A stretch of DNA of 64,000 nucleotides. Source: Endozoicomonas sp. NE40 (GTDB lineage Bacteria > Pseudomonadota > Gammaproteobacteria > Pseudomonadales > Endozoicomonadaceae). Of the stretch, positions 46,084 to 54,758 are shown in pieces. Location: the NCBI RefSeq assembly GCF_040549045.1, contig NZ_JBEWTB010000002.1, forward strand, positions 4,266,501 to 4,330,500. The letters are read 5' to 3'. Under the pieces are notes generated by a model. That model made no database searches and was not told the origin of the DNA. It saw only the letters and a list, made by a program, of their open reading frames with translations. The first letter of the stretch is position 1. Each line of letters opens with the position of its first letter. The position numbers and the translations under genes were made by a program.

Positions 46084-47166
46084 GTTTTTCTACGTGCGCC
46101 GAGTATGGCGCGTAGCGCCAACTGGCGTTGTTCCAGTACACATGGTGGTGGCTGGATGACTTGGTGGTGAAAGTCCACTATCGACCCGGCACCAACAGTA
46201 GGCGCTTTAGGCGAGGGGAACGATTAGCCAAACGGCAAGGGTGTCCATCGTGAGGTGGAATCTGAAGAAAGCTGAAGGCAAAACACTGACCTGACGAACA
46301 GAAATCGCATAGGAGGCGGTCGCAGTGGGTGAGAAGGCGTATATCTTCAAAGCCCAATACTTGCACGGAAACTGCGGACGTAGATGCGGCGGGTATAAGT
46401 GGGAAGGTCGCGCGCATTACCTCGGGAGGTCTGTCACCTTGCCACAGGCTACCAGTGTCGTGAGGCATTGGGATGGGGCGGCAGAAATCAGCAGAAGTCA
46501 TAATAGGTTTGTTACCGCAAACTGAAGGGCGGAACAGGTTAAATGGATTGGGAGCCGGACTCTCGATGACGACAGGAGTAGCAGTAAAGTCTGTTGAGAC
46601 ACAGGCACTCTGTGCAAAGGGGTACGGACAGTAACGACATGCTGATGGCGCGGGTTGCACGACAAGTTAAAGATAAGCGAATACTGAAACTGATTCGCTT
46701 TTATCTTGAGGCAGGAATGATGACCGGCGGTTTGACGGTGGCAAGGAAAACCGGGACTCCGCAGGGAGGACCACTATCCCCACTGCTTTCAAATATCCTG
46801 CTGACCGATTTGGACAACGAGCTGGAGAGGCGTGGACACAAGTTCAGCCGCTATAGGGATGACTGTAACATCTACGTCAGAAGCAAAGAGGCAGGACAGC
46901 GGGTGCTGGACTCAATAACGGTATACCTTGAAAGCGAACTCAAGCTGAAAGTGAACCGTGAAAAGAGCGACGTTGGACGACCCTGGGAAAGAGTGTTTTT
47001 GGGCTACACCTTATGTAGTCGAAAACGAAATGTCCGTTTGAGAGTCTCGGGTAAAGCAGTTAACCGCTTCAAGGGTGATCTGAAAAGGTTATTCCGGAAG
47101 GGGCGAGGGCGATCTATCCGCGTAACGATCAAAGAGCTGTAAGCGGTAATTCCACCACACCTTGAT

Positions 47167-48681
47167 TCAAACTGGCTTCTGATTCCAGGGCAGCAACTGC
47201 TCGATATCGGCAATTGACTCTGCCCTTGGCAAGTCGTTGAAGACGGTCTTCAGATAATGGCAGGGTTCCAACCCGCAGGCTTTCGCTGTTTCTACCAGGC
47301 TATAAAGATTGGCGCTGGCTTTAGCTCCGTCAGTACTGTTGCTGAACAGCCACGCCTTGCGACCCACCACGAACGGACGAATCGCATTTTCGGCCAGATT
47401 ATTGTCCATACGCAGGTAACCCTCGTCGCAATAACGGATGAGCTTTTCCCACTGGTTATTCAGGTAATAAAGGGCCTTGCCCAACAAGGTTTTTGGCGGC
47501 ACCTGGGGCAACGATTTATCCAGCCATTGTCGTAATTTCTGCAGAACCGGCAGACTTTGTTCCTGCCGTACCCTTTTTCGTTCATCCGGAGGGCTCTCTT
47601 TTATCCCATGTTCTATTTGATAGAGCTTACGGATATAAGACAGCCCCATATGGCTTTTGCCGGTTTTGTTTTTATCTTTCTGCCCCTTGATGGCTTCATC
47701 GAACTTTCGACGAGCGTGAGCCCAACAGCCTTGACTGATTACCCCGCTTTTGCGACCTATGGCAGCATAGCCTTCGTAACCATCGGTTTGCAGATAGCCC
47801 CGGAAGCCATCCAGCAGCTTCATGGGTACTGAACCGCTGCGGCTGGGCGCGTAATCGAACAGAATGATCTTTTGATTTTTCACCGGTTCAGCCACCTGAA
47901 CCCACATGTACGAATGACTTCGGGCAGCCTTGCCTTCCTCGTTGAGCACCTGGGTGACCGTTTCGTCACAGTGAATCAGTGGCGCTTCCAGCAGCTTGTC
48001 CCGCATCAGGTTGATTAACGGTTGCACCAGATCACCACAGCGCACCATCCACAGTGAGGTGGTGGCACGGGCAATATCAACACCCAGACGAGCCAGGATA
48101 AATTTCTCCTGACGGTATAAAGGCAATCCGTCAACGTATTTACTGGTGGCAATGAAGGCTAACAGCCCCGGAGTAGCTATGCTGCCCGGTATCGGTTGGG
48201 CGGGCAGTTTGGCTGTTTTAATGCCTTCTTCACAGCATCTGCAGCCGTACTTGAACCGCACATTCTGGATAACCCGGATTTTGGCCGGAATGATATCCAG
48301 CTGTTCGGTCACTTCTTCGCCTATACGATGAAGTTGATTACCGCAGCCGCTGCAGTTTTTTTCATCGTCACGGATGTCGTGCTCTTCCCGGACTCTTGGC
48401 AGATCTTTGGGTAGCGGTTTTCGACCTTTCTTCTGGCGAGTATGTTCTGCAACCGTGACGCTTTCTTCGGGGTCTGGCTCAGGCTGTTCCGGTTGATCTT
48501 GCTCGGCTTCGTTGAACAGTTCCTGCTGATCCGGTGATGTCTTTTCGCTGGAGGCACCAAACTGTTTATGCAGAAGAAGGCGAAGGCGTTCTTCCAGCAA
48601 TGCATTTTTCGCAAGGATGGACTGAACCCAGGCAATCAGCTCGGGGTTATTATCGGGTAAAGGGACAGGGCAGGCTTCCAT
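47167..48681 (-). CDS. tnpC: IS66 family transposase TnpC
   Basis: 504 residues. N-terminal coiled region, zinc-finger-like CSGCGNQL and CRCCEEG, then the DDE core with Asp in IHCDET, Asp in YLQTDGYEGY and Glu in NNLAENAIRPFVVGRKAWLF. It catalyses transposition of the surrounding element. Length is normal for the family. Confidence 0.95.
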   Translation of the reverse strand: MEACPVPLPDNNPELIAWVQSILAKNALLEERLRLLLHKQFGASSEKTSPDQQELFNEAEQDQPEQPEPDPEESVTVAEHTRQKKGRKPLPKDLPRVREEHDIRDDEKNCSGCGNQLHRIGEEVTEQLDIIPAKIRVIQNVRFKYGCRCCEEGIKTAKLPAQPIPGSIATPGLLAFIATSKYVDGLPLYRQEKFILARLGVDIARATTSLWMVRCGDLVQPLINLMRDKLLEAPLIHCDETVTQVLNEEGKAARSHSYMWVQVAEPVKNQKIILFDYAPSRSGSVPMKLLDGFRGYLQTDGYEGYAAIGRKSGVISQGCWAHARRKFDEAIKGQKDKNKTGKSHMGLSYIRKLYQIEHGIKESPPDERKRVRQEQSLPVLQKLRQWLDKSLPQVPPKTLLGKALYYLNNQWEKLIRYCDEGYLRMDNNLAENAIRPFVVGRKAWLFSNSTDGAKASANLYSLVETAKACGLEPCHYLKTVFNDLPRAESIADIEQLLPWNQKPV

Positions 48682-48722
48682 GCCGATTCAGAATAGACGG
48701 TGGCGCAGTCATTGCCACCTTG

Positions 48723-49073
48723 TTAGAGTAAAGTCGTATATTCCAGTGTTGGGTGAGGTGCTTTGGGGCGAATGTCATAACCATCCAGAAGCTGGTTGAG
48801 CAGGCCTCCATCGATCGCTTCGGGTGCTTCATTCCCCGGCCATTTAAAGCGGAATTTCTCCAGTCGCTTATACCAGAGCACAAAGCCATTACGCTCCCAG
48901 CACAACAGCTTGATCTTGTCCCGCTTGCGATTACAGAAGACGTAGACCGTCTGATTAAATGGTGATTGTCCGGCTTGTTGTTCGACTAAAGCCGCCAGCC
49001 CGTCGATGGATTTGCGCATATCAACGTGCTCAGCGTAGAGATAGACAGCCACCTCATCTTCCGGGCGGATCAC
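48723..49073 (-). CDS. tnpB: IS66 accessory protein TnpB
   Basis: 116 residues with VDMRKSIDGLAALVEQ and FCNRKRDKIKLLCWERNGFVLWYKRLE, the IS66 Orf2 pattern. Required for efficient transposition; its biochemical role is unclear. Starts four bases inside the end of tnpA, which suggests coupled translation. Confidence 0.95.
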   Translation of the reverse strand: MIRPEDEVAVYLYAEHVDMRKSIDGLAALVEQQAGQSPFNQTVYVFCNRKRDKIKLLCWERNGFVLWYKRLEKFRFKWPGNEAPEAIDGGLLNQLLDGYDIRPKAPHPTLEYTTLL

Positions 49074-49369
49074 GAGGCAGCCTGCAATGCTTTGATCAGG
49101 GCTGCTGCCTGTTCAGGAGCCGCTTCGATTCGTATGGAATCCATATAGAGGATCACCAGGGAAGGCGCAGAAGGTTCTGGCTGAACAACGCCCAGAGGGA
49201 TCAATTTATTATCCGGTCTGGTGAGCAGTTTGTGCTTCCAGTAAAAAAACAGGTGCTGCTTGATGTCGTGCTTTTTACACCAGCCTGAGGCCGAGAGTCC
49301 GGACTGCTGCCAGTCGTTCATCCGCTCTTGCCAGAGTGCCTGGTTTTGTTTGCGCTCTTCAGGTTTCAT
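49070..49369 (-). CDS. tnpA: IS66 accessory protein TnpA
   Basis: 99 residues with a helix-turn-helix-like N-terminus (WQQSGLSASGWCKKHDIKQHLFFYWKHKL). First gene of the IS66 operon, next to the right end. Confidence 0.93.
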   Translation of the reverse strand: MKPEERKQNQALWQERMNDWQQSGLSASGWCKKHDIKQHLFFYWKHKLLTRPDNKLIPLGVVQPEPSAPSLVILYMDSIRIEAAPEQAAALIKALQAAS

Positions 49370-49863
49370 GAGTTTCTCCGTTTTAAAACCTGAAGTATTA
49401 AGGGGCGTGGCTTTCTTTGGAATGTGGGGTTAATTTACCGCTTACAAAGAGCTTGCCCCAAAACTAAGGGGTTGGATGAACTACTTTCGGCACATAGGCG
49501 TCAAAGGCATTTTGCAAGAGTTAGACGGCTGGATAAGACGTCACCTGCGCAAGATACTCTGGCGGCAATGGAAGCGCACTTACACGCGGGTCAAAAGACT
49601 GATGCGACTGGGAATCCGAGAGGAAAGGGCATGGAAAAGTGCCACAAATGGTTGGGGTGCATGGTGGAATGCCGGAGCTCCGCACATGAATCAGGCGCTG
49701 CCCAAGAAATTGTTTGATCGAATAGGTTTGATATCGCTGGTTGAATATAATCAGCGGCTCAAGTGTTTAACATGAACCGCCGTGATACGGAACCGTTTGT
49801 CCGGTGGTGTGAGAGGATGGTGAGAGCAATCTCACCTCCTACTCGATTCACGTTAGGCTGGGG

Positions 49864-51288
49864 TTAATCAGTAACTAGTGGTTCATGAGAATTGGGATTT
49901 GCCAAATTTCTGTAGCGGTAGACAAGGTACCCTAAAATCATATTTCCCACAAAAGAAACTACTGTAGTCCCAATGGTTGCCCCAGTATAAGTTTTTTGCT
50001 GTTCGTATTTGCTCTTCCAGTCGGTTTCATCTGTGTTAGCTGGACTAAGCGCTGGTCCACCCAGCCGACTTTGAATTAGCGCTTTGCTGGGAAGGAAGTT
50101 TGAAAGTTTTTTGGCGTTGTGCTGGTCAAGCAGTATAGGGCATTGCTCCTGTAGATAGAATGTATCATCCAAGATCCTTGTATGATTTTCATGGGTAAAG
50201 TAGGTGCCATAGTTTGAATTTCTTTCTGTAATTGCGAACAGACCTTCGAAACTCTTAACATCTGTTACAAACAAAGTTTGTTCAAATGGCACTTGGTGTT
50301 CAATGAAAAACTTATCAGTATATGTCAGGCGGTTACAGGGACTGTTCGTGAATTTGACGCTTCCTTCAACATTAATATAAATCATAGTGTCGTTGAATGG
50401 CAGGCTGAAAGGGTTGCTTGTAGTACTCATAGTGTGGTTTGCCCAGCCAGTAGGAACGGGTGTCATTATCTTGGATGGGCGCTCTTTTGGAACCGTGTGG
50501 AAACCAAAGCCTGAGAACGCAAGCTGGACATTATAGTTATAACCTTTTCTCTTGCAGTGGAAGTCAATAGCATGAGAGCTTTCTGCCGGTATTTTAATGG
50601 AGGAATTCGTAAGGCTGAAATCAGTAAGCAGCCCACTGTCACCGCACCCCAGATTAATGCCATCTTTATGGTAATGGGATTCAATTTCGGTGTGATCAAT
50701 GATCACACGACGAGCTGATGTGATGTTAATCAACCCAGTATCTACCGTTGGCTTGGTGCTATCTGGAGGAGAGACATTCATATGGGTGTTGACGTCGCTC
50801 AGTGTGACGTTTTTAAACATCAGCTGTTTGCCGGGTGAGTTAAACCTTATAAAAGCACCGGGTTTTTGGTCAGGTGTTATGGTGTCTGCAGTGGGAGAGG
50901 GTGGCTTGCTCAAAACAATATGAGACTTGTTGCTCTGGCTGTTCTTGACTCCGACAAATGCAATGTCAAGGTCTTCAATATTGATAACTCCCTCTGACAT
51001 ATAAGCTGCTTCGGCGAGAAAAATCACAATACGCTTGCTTTTACTCTTTTTGAGTATTTCTTTCACGTCATAGTTTAAATCACCAGATTCATGTACTGCG
51101 TGAGGTTCATAGTCTGAATAGCCACTCTGAAGGAGAAAATCGATGCAGGCACTTCTGAGATAAAGTTGTTCTGTATAGTCGTCTAACGCATTACATATTT
51201 TGTTCGAATCGGTATCTGCGTAAGATTTTATAGCCAGTAAGAATAACAAAAACACAAGAAGTGGGGTGGTCAATGTTCGAAATGACAT
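49864..51288 (-). CDS. Secreted, C-terminally membrane-anchored protein, paralog 2
   Basis: About 474 residues from the ATG at 51288, chosen because it aligns with the start of paralog 1; a further ATG at 51300 is in frame. Signal peptide (LLVFLLFLLAIKSYA), ectodomain, C-terminal span (about GTTVVSFVGNMILGYLVY) and a short tail. It shares motif order with paralog 1 but the proteins are clearly diverged. The stop lies about 17 bases from the intron's 3' end. Function unknown. Confidence 0.7.
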   Translation of the reverse strand: MSFRTLTTPLLVFLLFLLAIKSYADTDSNKICNALDDYTEQLYLRSACIDFLLQSGYSDYEPHAVHESGDLNYDVKEILKKSKSKRIVIFLAEAAYMSEGVINIEDLDIAFVGVKNSQSNKSHIVLSKPPSPTADTITPDQKPGAFIRFNSPGKQLMFKNVTLSDVNTHMNVSPPDSTKPTVDTGLINITSARRVIIDHTEIESHYHKDGINLGCGDSGLLTDFSLTNSSIKIPAESSHAIDFHCKRKGYNYNVQLAFSGFGFHTVPKERPSKIMTPVPTGWANHTMSTTSNPFSLPFNDTMIYINVEGSVKFTNSPCNRLTYTDKFFIEHQVPFEQTLFVTDVKSFEGLFAITERNSNYGTYFTHENHTRILDDTFYLQEQCPILLDQHNAKKLSNFLPSKALIQSRLGGPALSPANTDETDWKSKYEQQKTYTGATIGTTVVSFVGNMILGYLVYRYRNLANPNSHEPLVTD

Positions 51289-51577
51289 ATTGAATACCAT
51301 TCATAAGGTTAATCAAGCGAGCAACCAGATGACAGTTGGCGTATCCTCATTCCCTGAATTGAACAAAATATCCAAGTCTAAAAGCCAGGCTTGTAACTGG
51401 TTGCCAATGATCAGCACATCCAGCATAGCAGGGGTTTTTGTTTTTATATTCTTATTTAAAAAAACAAATCTTTCATAAGATATTGTTTGTTAGGCTATTT
51501 AAACGTCTGATGACGCATTGAATAAAAGAGCATTAGACAGAATGCTTATGGTAACTCACAGCCATGAATTACAAGGG

Positions 51578-54370
51578 CTAACTATCGACTGCCTGTAAAG
51601 GTAAACTGGAATATATATTGTTATTTTCTAAATCTGAATTTTTGTGATACCAGTGCTGTAAGCGCTGAATGGCAGAAAACAGGCGTTTGAGTTGTCCTTG
51701 AATATCTGAAGTATCTATTTGCTCATTCTTTTTTAGCAGACTTTCCAGCTGATAACAGCTCTCCTCCAGTTCTGGCACACCACAGTAACGGCATGAACCA
51801 TGCAGCCGGTGAACCCGCTCAAGCAAACCTTTGTGATAGTCGTGACGGGCGTGTCGCTGTAGTGTTTCGAGATCGTTGTCCAGTCCTTTAACCAGCATGT
51901 CGAGCATTTCATCGGCCAGTGCCTCATTTCCACCTGCCAGCTGAATGCTTCGTTCCCGGTCTACCGGATCGTTTCTGCTGGCTGAGCCGTTGGCCTGACT
52001 GCCTGCAGGCCGGCTTTCTCCGGAGATGGGATTATTCTGAACCGGCTGACTGGTCCAGTGGCTGACCATATTAGCTAATTGTCGTGCATTAACCGGCTTG
52101 GTCATATAGTCATTCAGACCACTTTGCAGAATCAGCTTCTTTTCATCGGGCAGGGCATGAGCAGTGACCGCAATAATAGGCAGAGAACTGCCGGTATGCT
52201 CCATCGCCCGTATCTGCCGTGTTGTTTCAATACCGTCCATACCGGGCATCTGTACATCCATCAAAACCAGGTCAAACAGGGCAGACTGGCACAGTTCAAT
52301 GGCCTCAAAGCCACTGTTGGCGGTTTTGACGGATTGACCCATATTGGTCAGCATGGTTTTCAGTAGCTTTACATTAACCGGATTATCGTCCACCACAAGA
52401 ATTGACTGCTTCGTCTGTGGAGTGTTCTGCCTGTTCAGGTTGTGCCTGAACTCTTTGCCTGAATCAATATTCGCCAGGGCATCCAACAGTCGCTGCTGAC
52501 CAACCGGTTTGGATAACGTGCTGACTTTGTCAGGCAATACGTTCGGGTGTTCGTCGGTTGAACTGGTGGTGGTCAGTACCATGACCGGTGTATTTTGAGA
52601 CAGTTCGGCGGCTTCTGTCAGAACGGTTGTCAGTGACCGGTCTTCCTGACTGAGGATGATCAGGTCAAACCGGTTCGACTTCAGGTGTCTGGCAACATCC
52701 TGCCTGTGTCCCAGAGGGACAACAACGCAGTTCAGGCGCTCAAGCTGATGGGTGAGTCTGGACAGCTCCAGGGGTTCATACAGCAGGACCGAACGTTTTG
52801 ACGCGGAGGGAGTAGGTTTCACTGTTTTATTGTCGGTGGCATGGCTGCGGATGGTAAACCAGAAACTGGAGCCTCTGCCCAGATCGGAATCCAGCCCGAT
52901 TTCTCCGTGCATCTGTTCCACCAGACTTTTACTGATTGCAAGACCCAATCCGGTTCCACCGGCTTTTCTGCTGCGGCTGGAGTCTGCCTGGGAAAACGCC
53001 TTGAACAGTTTTGAATGCTGCCCTGGAGTCATACCTGTACCGGTATCTGTCACTGTGAACTTCAGGGTCATAACACCATTGTCGTCCTTATGCTCCAGCA
53101 TCACCCGAACCGCAACACTGCCATGATTGGTAAACTTAATGGCATTGCTGACCAGATTGATCAGGATTTGCGACAGTCGCTGTCGGTCGCCCATGATGTC
53201 AGCGGGGGTATCGTTATAAATAAAACTGACCAGCTCCAGTGATTTATGACAGGCGGCAGGAGCCATAATGGATAGTACGTCGTCAATAACGGAATGCAGG
53301 TTTAAACGACTGTTGTCGAGTTCCAGTTTGCCAGCTTCCAGACGTGAGAAGTCCAGAATGTCGTTCAGCATCGACATCAGTCCCTGTGCCGACTTCTCTA
53401 TGGTGGTCAGATATTCCCGCTGCTGGGGTTTCAGCTCACCTTCCAGCATCAGGCTGGTATAACCAATAATGCCGTTCAGTGGTGTTCTGATTTCGTGGCT
53501 CATATTAGCCAGAAATTCACTTTTGCTGCGACTGGCCTCCAGGGCTTCTTTCCGGGCAAGGTCCAGCTCTACGTTCTGGATTTCAATGGTCTCCAGCGTT
53601 TCCTGTAACTCTTCAGTTGTCTGTTCCACGCTTTTACGCATGGCGTCGCTGGCCTGTTCAACGCTGTCCAGCATAGTATTGATGGTGGACTCCAGTTCAT
53701 ACAGCAGGCTGGTGGGGGTGGTGTCCAGTCGTTGATGAATGTTGCCACTGCTGATAGCTGCCAGGCGGTTCATCATCTGTTCCAGAGGATGCAGTATGGA
53801 GTGTCCCAATTTGAGGCAGAACAGGGTGCCTGCTCCTAACCCAAGCAATACCAGCAGGGCGCTGAAAACCAGAGACCGGTATTTTTTCAGGCTGGTCGGT
53901 GCGTAGGAATATTCGACCCGAAGCCAGCCGATAATACGGGAGTTATTGCTTTCGAGACGATACAGAGGTGATGTTATCAGTAACGATTCATCACCAGACA
54001 CCAGTGTTTGCACCGTGGGGAATTTTTGCAGGTCTTCAGCAACACTTAGCTTAGGTCCAGCATGAATGATTTCACGTCCATGTTCGTCCAGCAGACTGAT
54101 GGCTCTGACATCCCGGTCTTCCAGTGCCAGAGAGGATAGCTCCTGTACCTGCTGCAAGTCGCTTTCGGTCAGGGCAAAATCAATAAACGTCGATAAACGT
54201 GCGCTGTTGCTCTGCGCTTTTTCCAGCAGCTGGTGTTCCAGTTCAGAAAAACGTGTCCAGAGGTATAGGCTACCCATAATCAGGGAGATGATTATGCCCG
54301 GAAGCAGCGCCATCAGAAGAATTCTCTGTTTGACTGCCAGTGTCGTGTTGTTTTTTGGATGGGTAGTCAT
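51578..54370 (-). CDS. barA: Hybrid sensor histidine kinase, BarA/GacS type
   Basis: 930 residues: span at about 17-37, periplasmic sensor 40-165, second span 167-187, HAMP, HisKA with phospho-acceptor H292 (SHEIRTPLN), HATPase with N-box and GGTGLGLAIS, a degenerate receiver (about 525-630), a receiver with D705 (LMDVQMPGMDG), and a C-terminal Hpt domain with H854 (HRLHGSCRYCG). BarA/GacS with UvrY/GacA controls small RNAs of the Csr/Rsm network and virulence or symbiosis traits. Location near cysM-rlmD-relA is the classic one. Confidence 0.93.
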   Translation of the reverse strand: MTTHPKNNTTLAVKQRILLMALLPGIIISLIMGSLYLWTRFSELEHQLLEKAQSNSARLSTFIDFALTESDLQQVQELSSLALEDRDVRAISLLDEHGREIIHAGPKLSVAEDLQKFPTVQTLVSGDESLLITSPLYRLESNNSRIIGWLRVEYSYAPTSLKKYRSLVFSALLVLLGLGAGTLFCLKLGHSILHPLEQMMNRLAAISSGNIHQRLDTTPTSLLYELESTINTMLDSVEQASDAMRKSVEQTTEELQETLETIEIQNVELDLARKEALEASRSKSEFLANMSHEIRTPLNGIIGYTSLMLEGELKPQQREYLTTIEKSAQGLMSMLNDILDFSRLEAGKLELDNSRLNLHSVIDDVLSIMAPAACHKSLELVSFIYNDTPADIMGDRQRLSQILINLVSNAIKFTNHGSVAVRVMLEHKDDNGVMTLKFTVTDTGTGMTPGQHSKLFKAFSQADSSRSRKAGGTGLGLAISKSLVEQMHGEIGLDSDLGRGSSFWFTIRSHATDNKTVKPTPSASKRSVLLYEPLELSRLTHQLERLNCVVVPLGHRQDVARHLKSNRFDLIILSQEDRSLTTVLTEAAELSQNTPVMVLTTTSSTDEHPNVLPDKVSTLSKPVGQQRLLDALANIDSGKEFRHNLNRQNTPQTKQSILVVDDNPVNVKLLKTMLTNMGQSVKTANSGFEAIELCQSALFDLVLMDVQMPGMDGIETTRQIRAMEHTGSSLPIIAVTAHALPDEKKLILQSGLNDYMTKPVNARQLANMVSHWTSQPVQNNPISGESRPAGSQANGSASRNDPVDRERSIQLAGGNEALADEMLDMLVKGLDNDLETLQRHARHDYHKGLLERVHRLHGSCRYCGVPELEESCYQLESLLKKNEQIDTSDIQGQLKRLFSAIQRLQHWYHKNSDLENNNIYSSLPLQAVDS

Positions 54371-54758
54371 ACAGTGGCGATAGCCTGCTTATTAAGTATT
54401 ATTCTTCTGGCGAATAATAAAGTTAATACTGGCGCTTGAAAAGCTGTTGGGGCTATTTTGGCATGGTCGGGTATTGCTGGCAGTGCATCATTACCAGCCC
54501 GGGAAGATACTCGTAAGTGAGTGACAATCATTCAGAGCTGCACTTGATCATGGATAACCCGGAGAGGCTTGGCAAAGTCAGGGTTGAAAATCTGATTATT
54601 GATTGCAGGACTGGAGTGGCAGCGACGAAAGGGAGAGGTGGGGTGGCAGAAATGTTTAGTGTGCCAATGGGACTCCGTCTCAGAGGCATTTTCCCATCAG
54701 TCCCTTCAGAGCAATGACAGACAGTAGTCGCCCCGGTCGCAGATGATGTCAATGTTAT
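54371..54758. other. Intergenic region between barA and the 692-residue gene
   Basis: About 390 bases. It contains the barA promoter region (AT-rich, 54371-54430) and the cysM remnant (54704-54750). Short frames on both strands at 54517-54752 have no recognisable features and I do not call them genes. Confidence 0.5.
54704..54750 (-). pseudogene. Remnant of the cysM 3' end
   Basis: On the minus strand this encodes IICDRGDYCLSLL followed by TGA, almost the same as the cysM C-terminus (IICDRGDRYLSLL, TGA) at 56986. Two exact 18-base blocks flank a divergent nine-base middle. It lies directly downstream of the 692-residue gene, so that gene is bracketed by a cysM tail remnant and cysM itself. 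Confidence 0.75.

Larger units (their letters stand above)
47139..49445. mobile_element. IS66-family insertion sequence, complete
   Basis: A 2307-bp element. The ends are inverted repeats starting GTAAGCGGTAA, imperfect for about 27 bases. The 8-bp target repeat AAAGAGCT is present on both sides (47131-47138 and 49446-49453), the size typical of IS66. It carries tnpA, tnpB and tnpC on the minus strand, all apparently intact, so it may be active. It sits inside the intron reverse transcriptase gene. Confidence 0.95.
46594..49775 (+). pseudogene. ltrA: Group II intron reverse transcriptase/maturase, truncated and IS-interrupted
   Basis: The first segment (to 47138) encodes MLMARVARQVKDKRIL, TPQGGPLSPLLSNILL and the catalytic YRDD-type block SRYRDDCNIYV. 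It lacks the normal N-terminal reverse-transcriptase blocks: family homology starts abruptly near NDMLM, so about 120 or more residues are missing. The second segment (49454-49775) encodes the maturase part (WMNYFRHIGVKG through WNAGAPHMNQALP). Removing the IS and one copy of the 8-bp repeat joins them exactly in frame (KEL-APKLRGW). The usual family motif is YADD; here it is YRDD. Confidence 0.85.
46094..49847 (+). mobile_element. Degenerate group II intron, split by an IS66-family element
   Basis: The 5' end is set at GTGCG (46094), the group II consensus start. A structured 500-base ribozyme-like region precedes the reverse transcriptase frame. At the 3' side, 49774-49810 folds as a domain V-like hairpin (ACCGCCG pairing with CGGTGGT, with a CGC triad candidate), followed by a domain VI-like hairpin ending near ACTCGAT (about 49847). 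Ends are approximate. With its reverse transcriptase truncated and interrupted, it is probably immobile. Confidence 0.72.

Noticed and set aside
46325..46525. 66-codon frame in the intron 5' region
   Set aside because: Lies in the ribozyme part of the intron; translation has no reverse-transcriptase blocks.
54517..54752. Short frames on both strands between barA and the effector gene
   Set aside because: No ribosome site or similarity; the minus frame partly overlays the cysM remnant out of frame.
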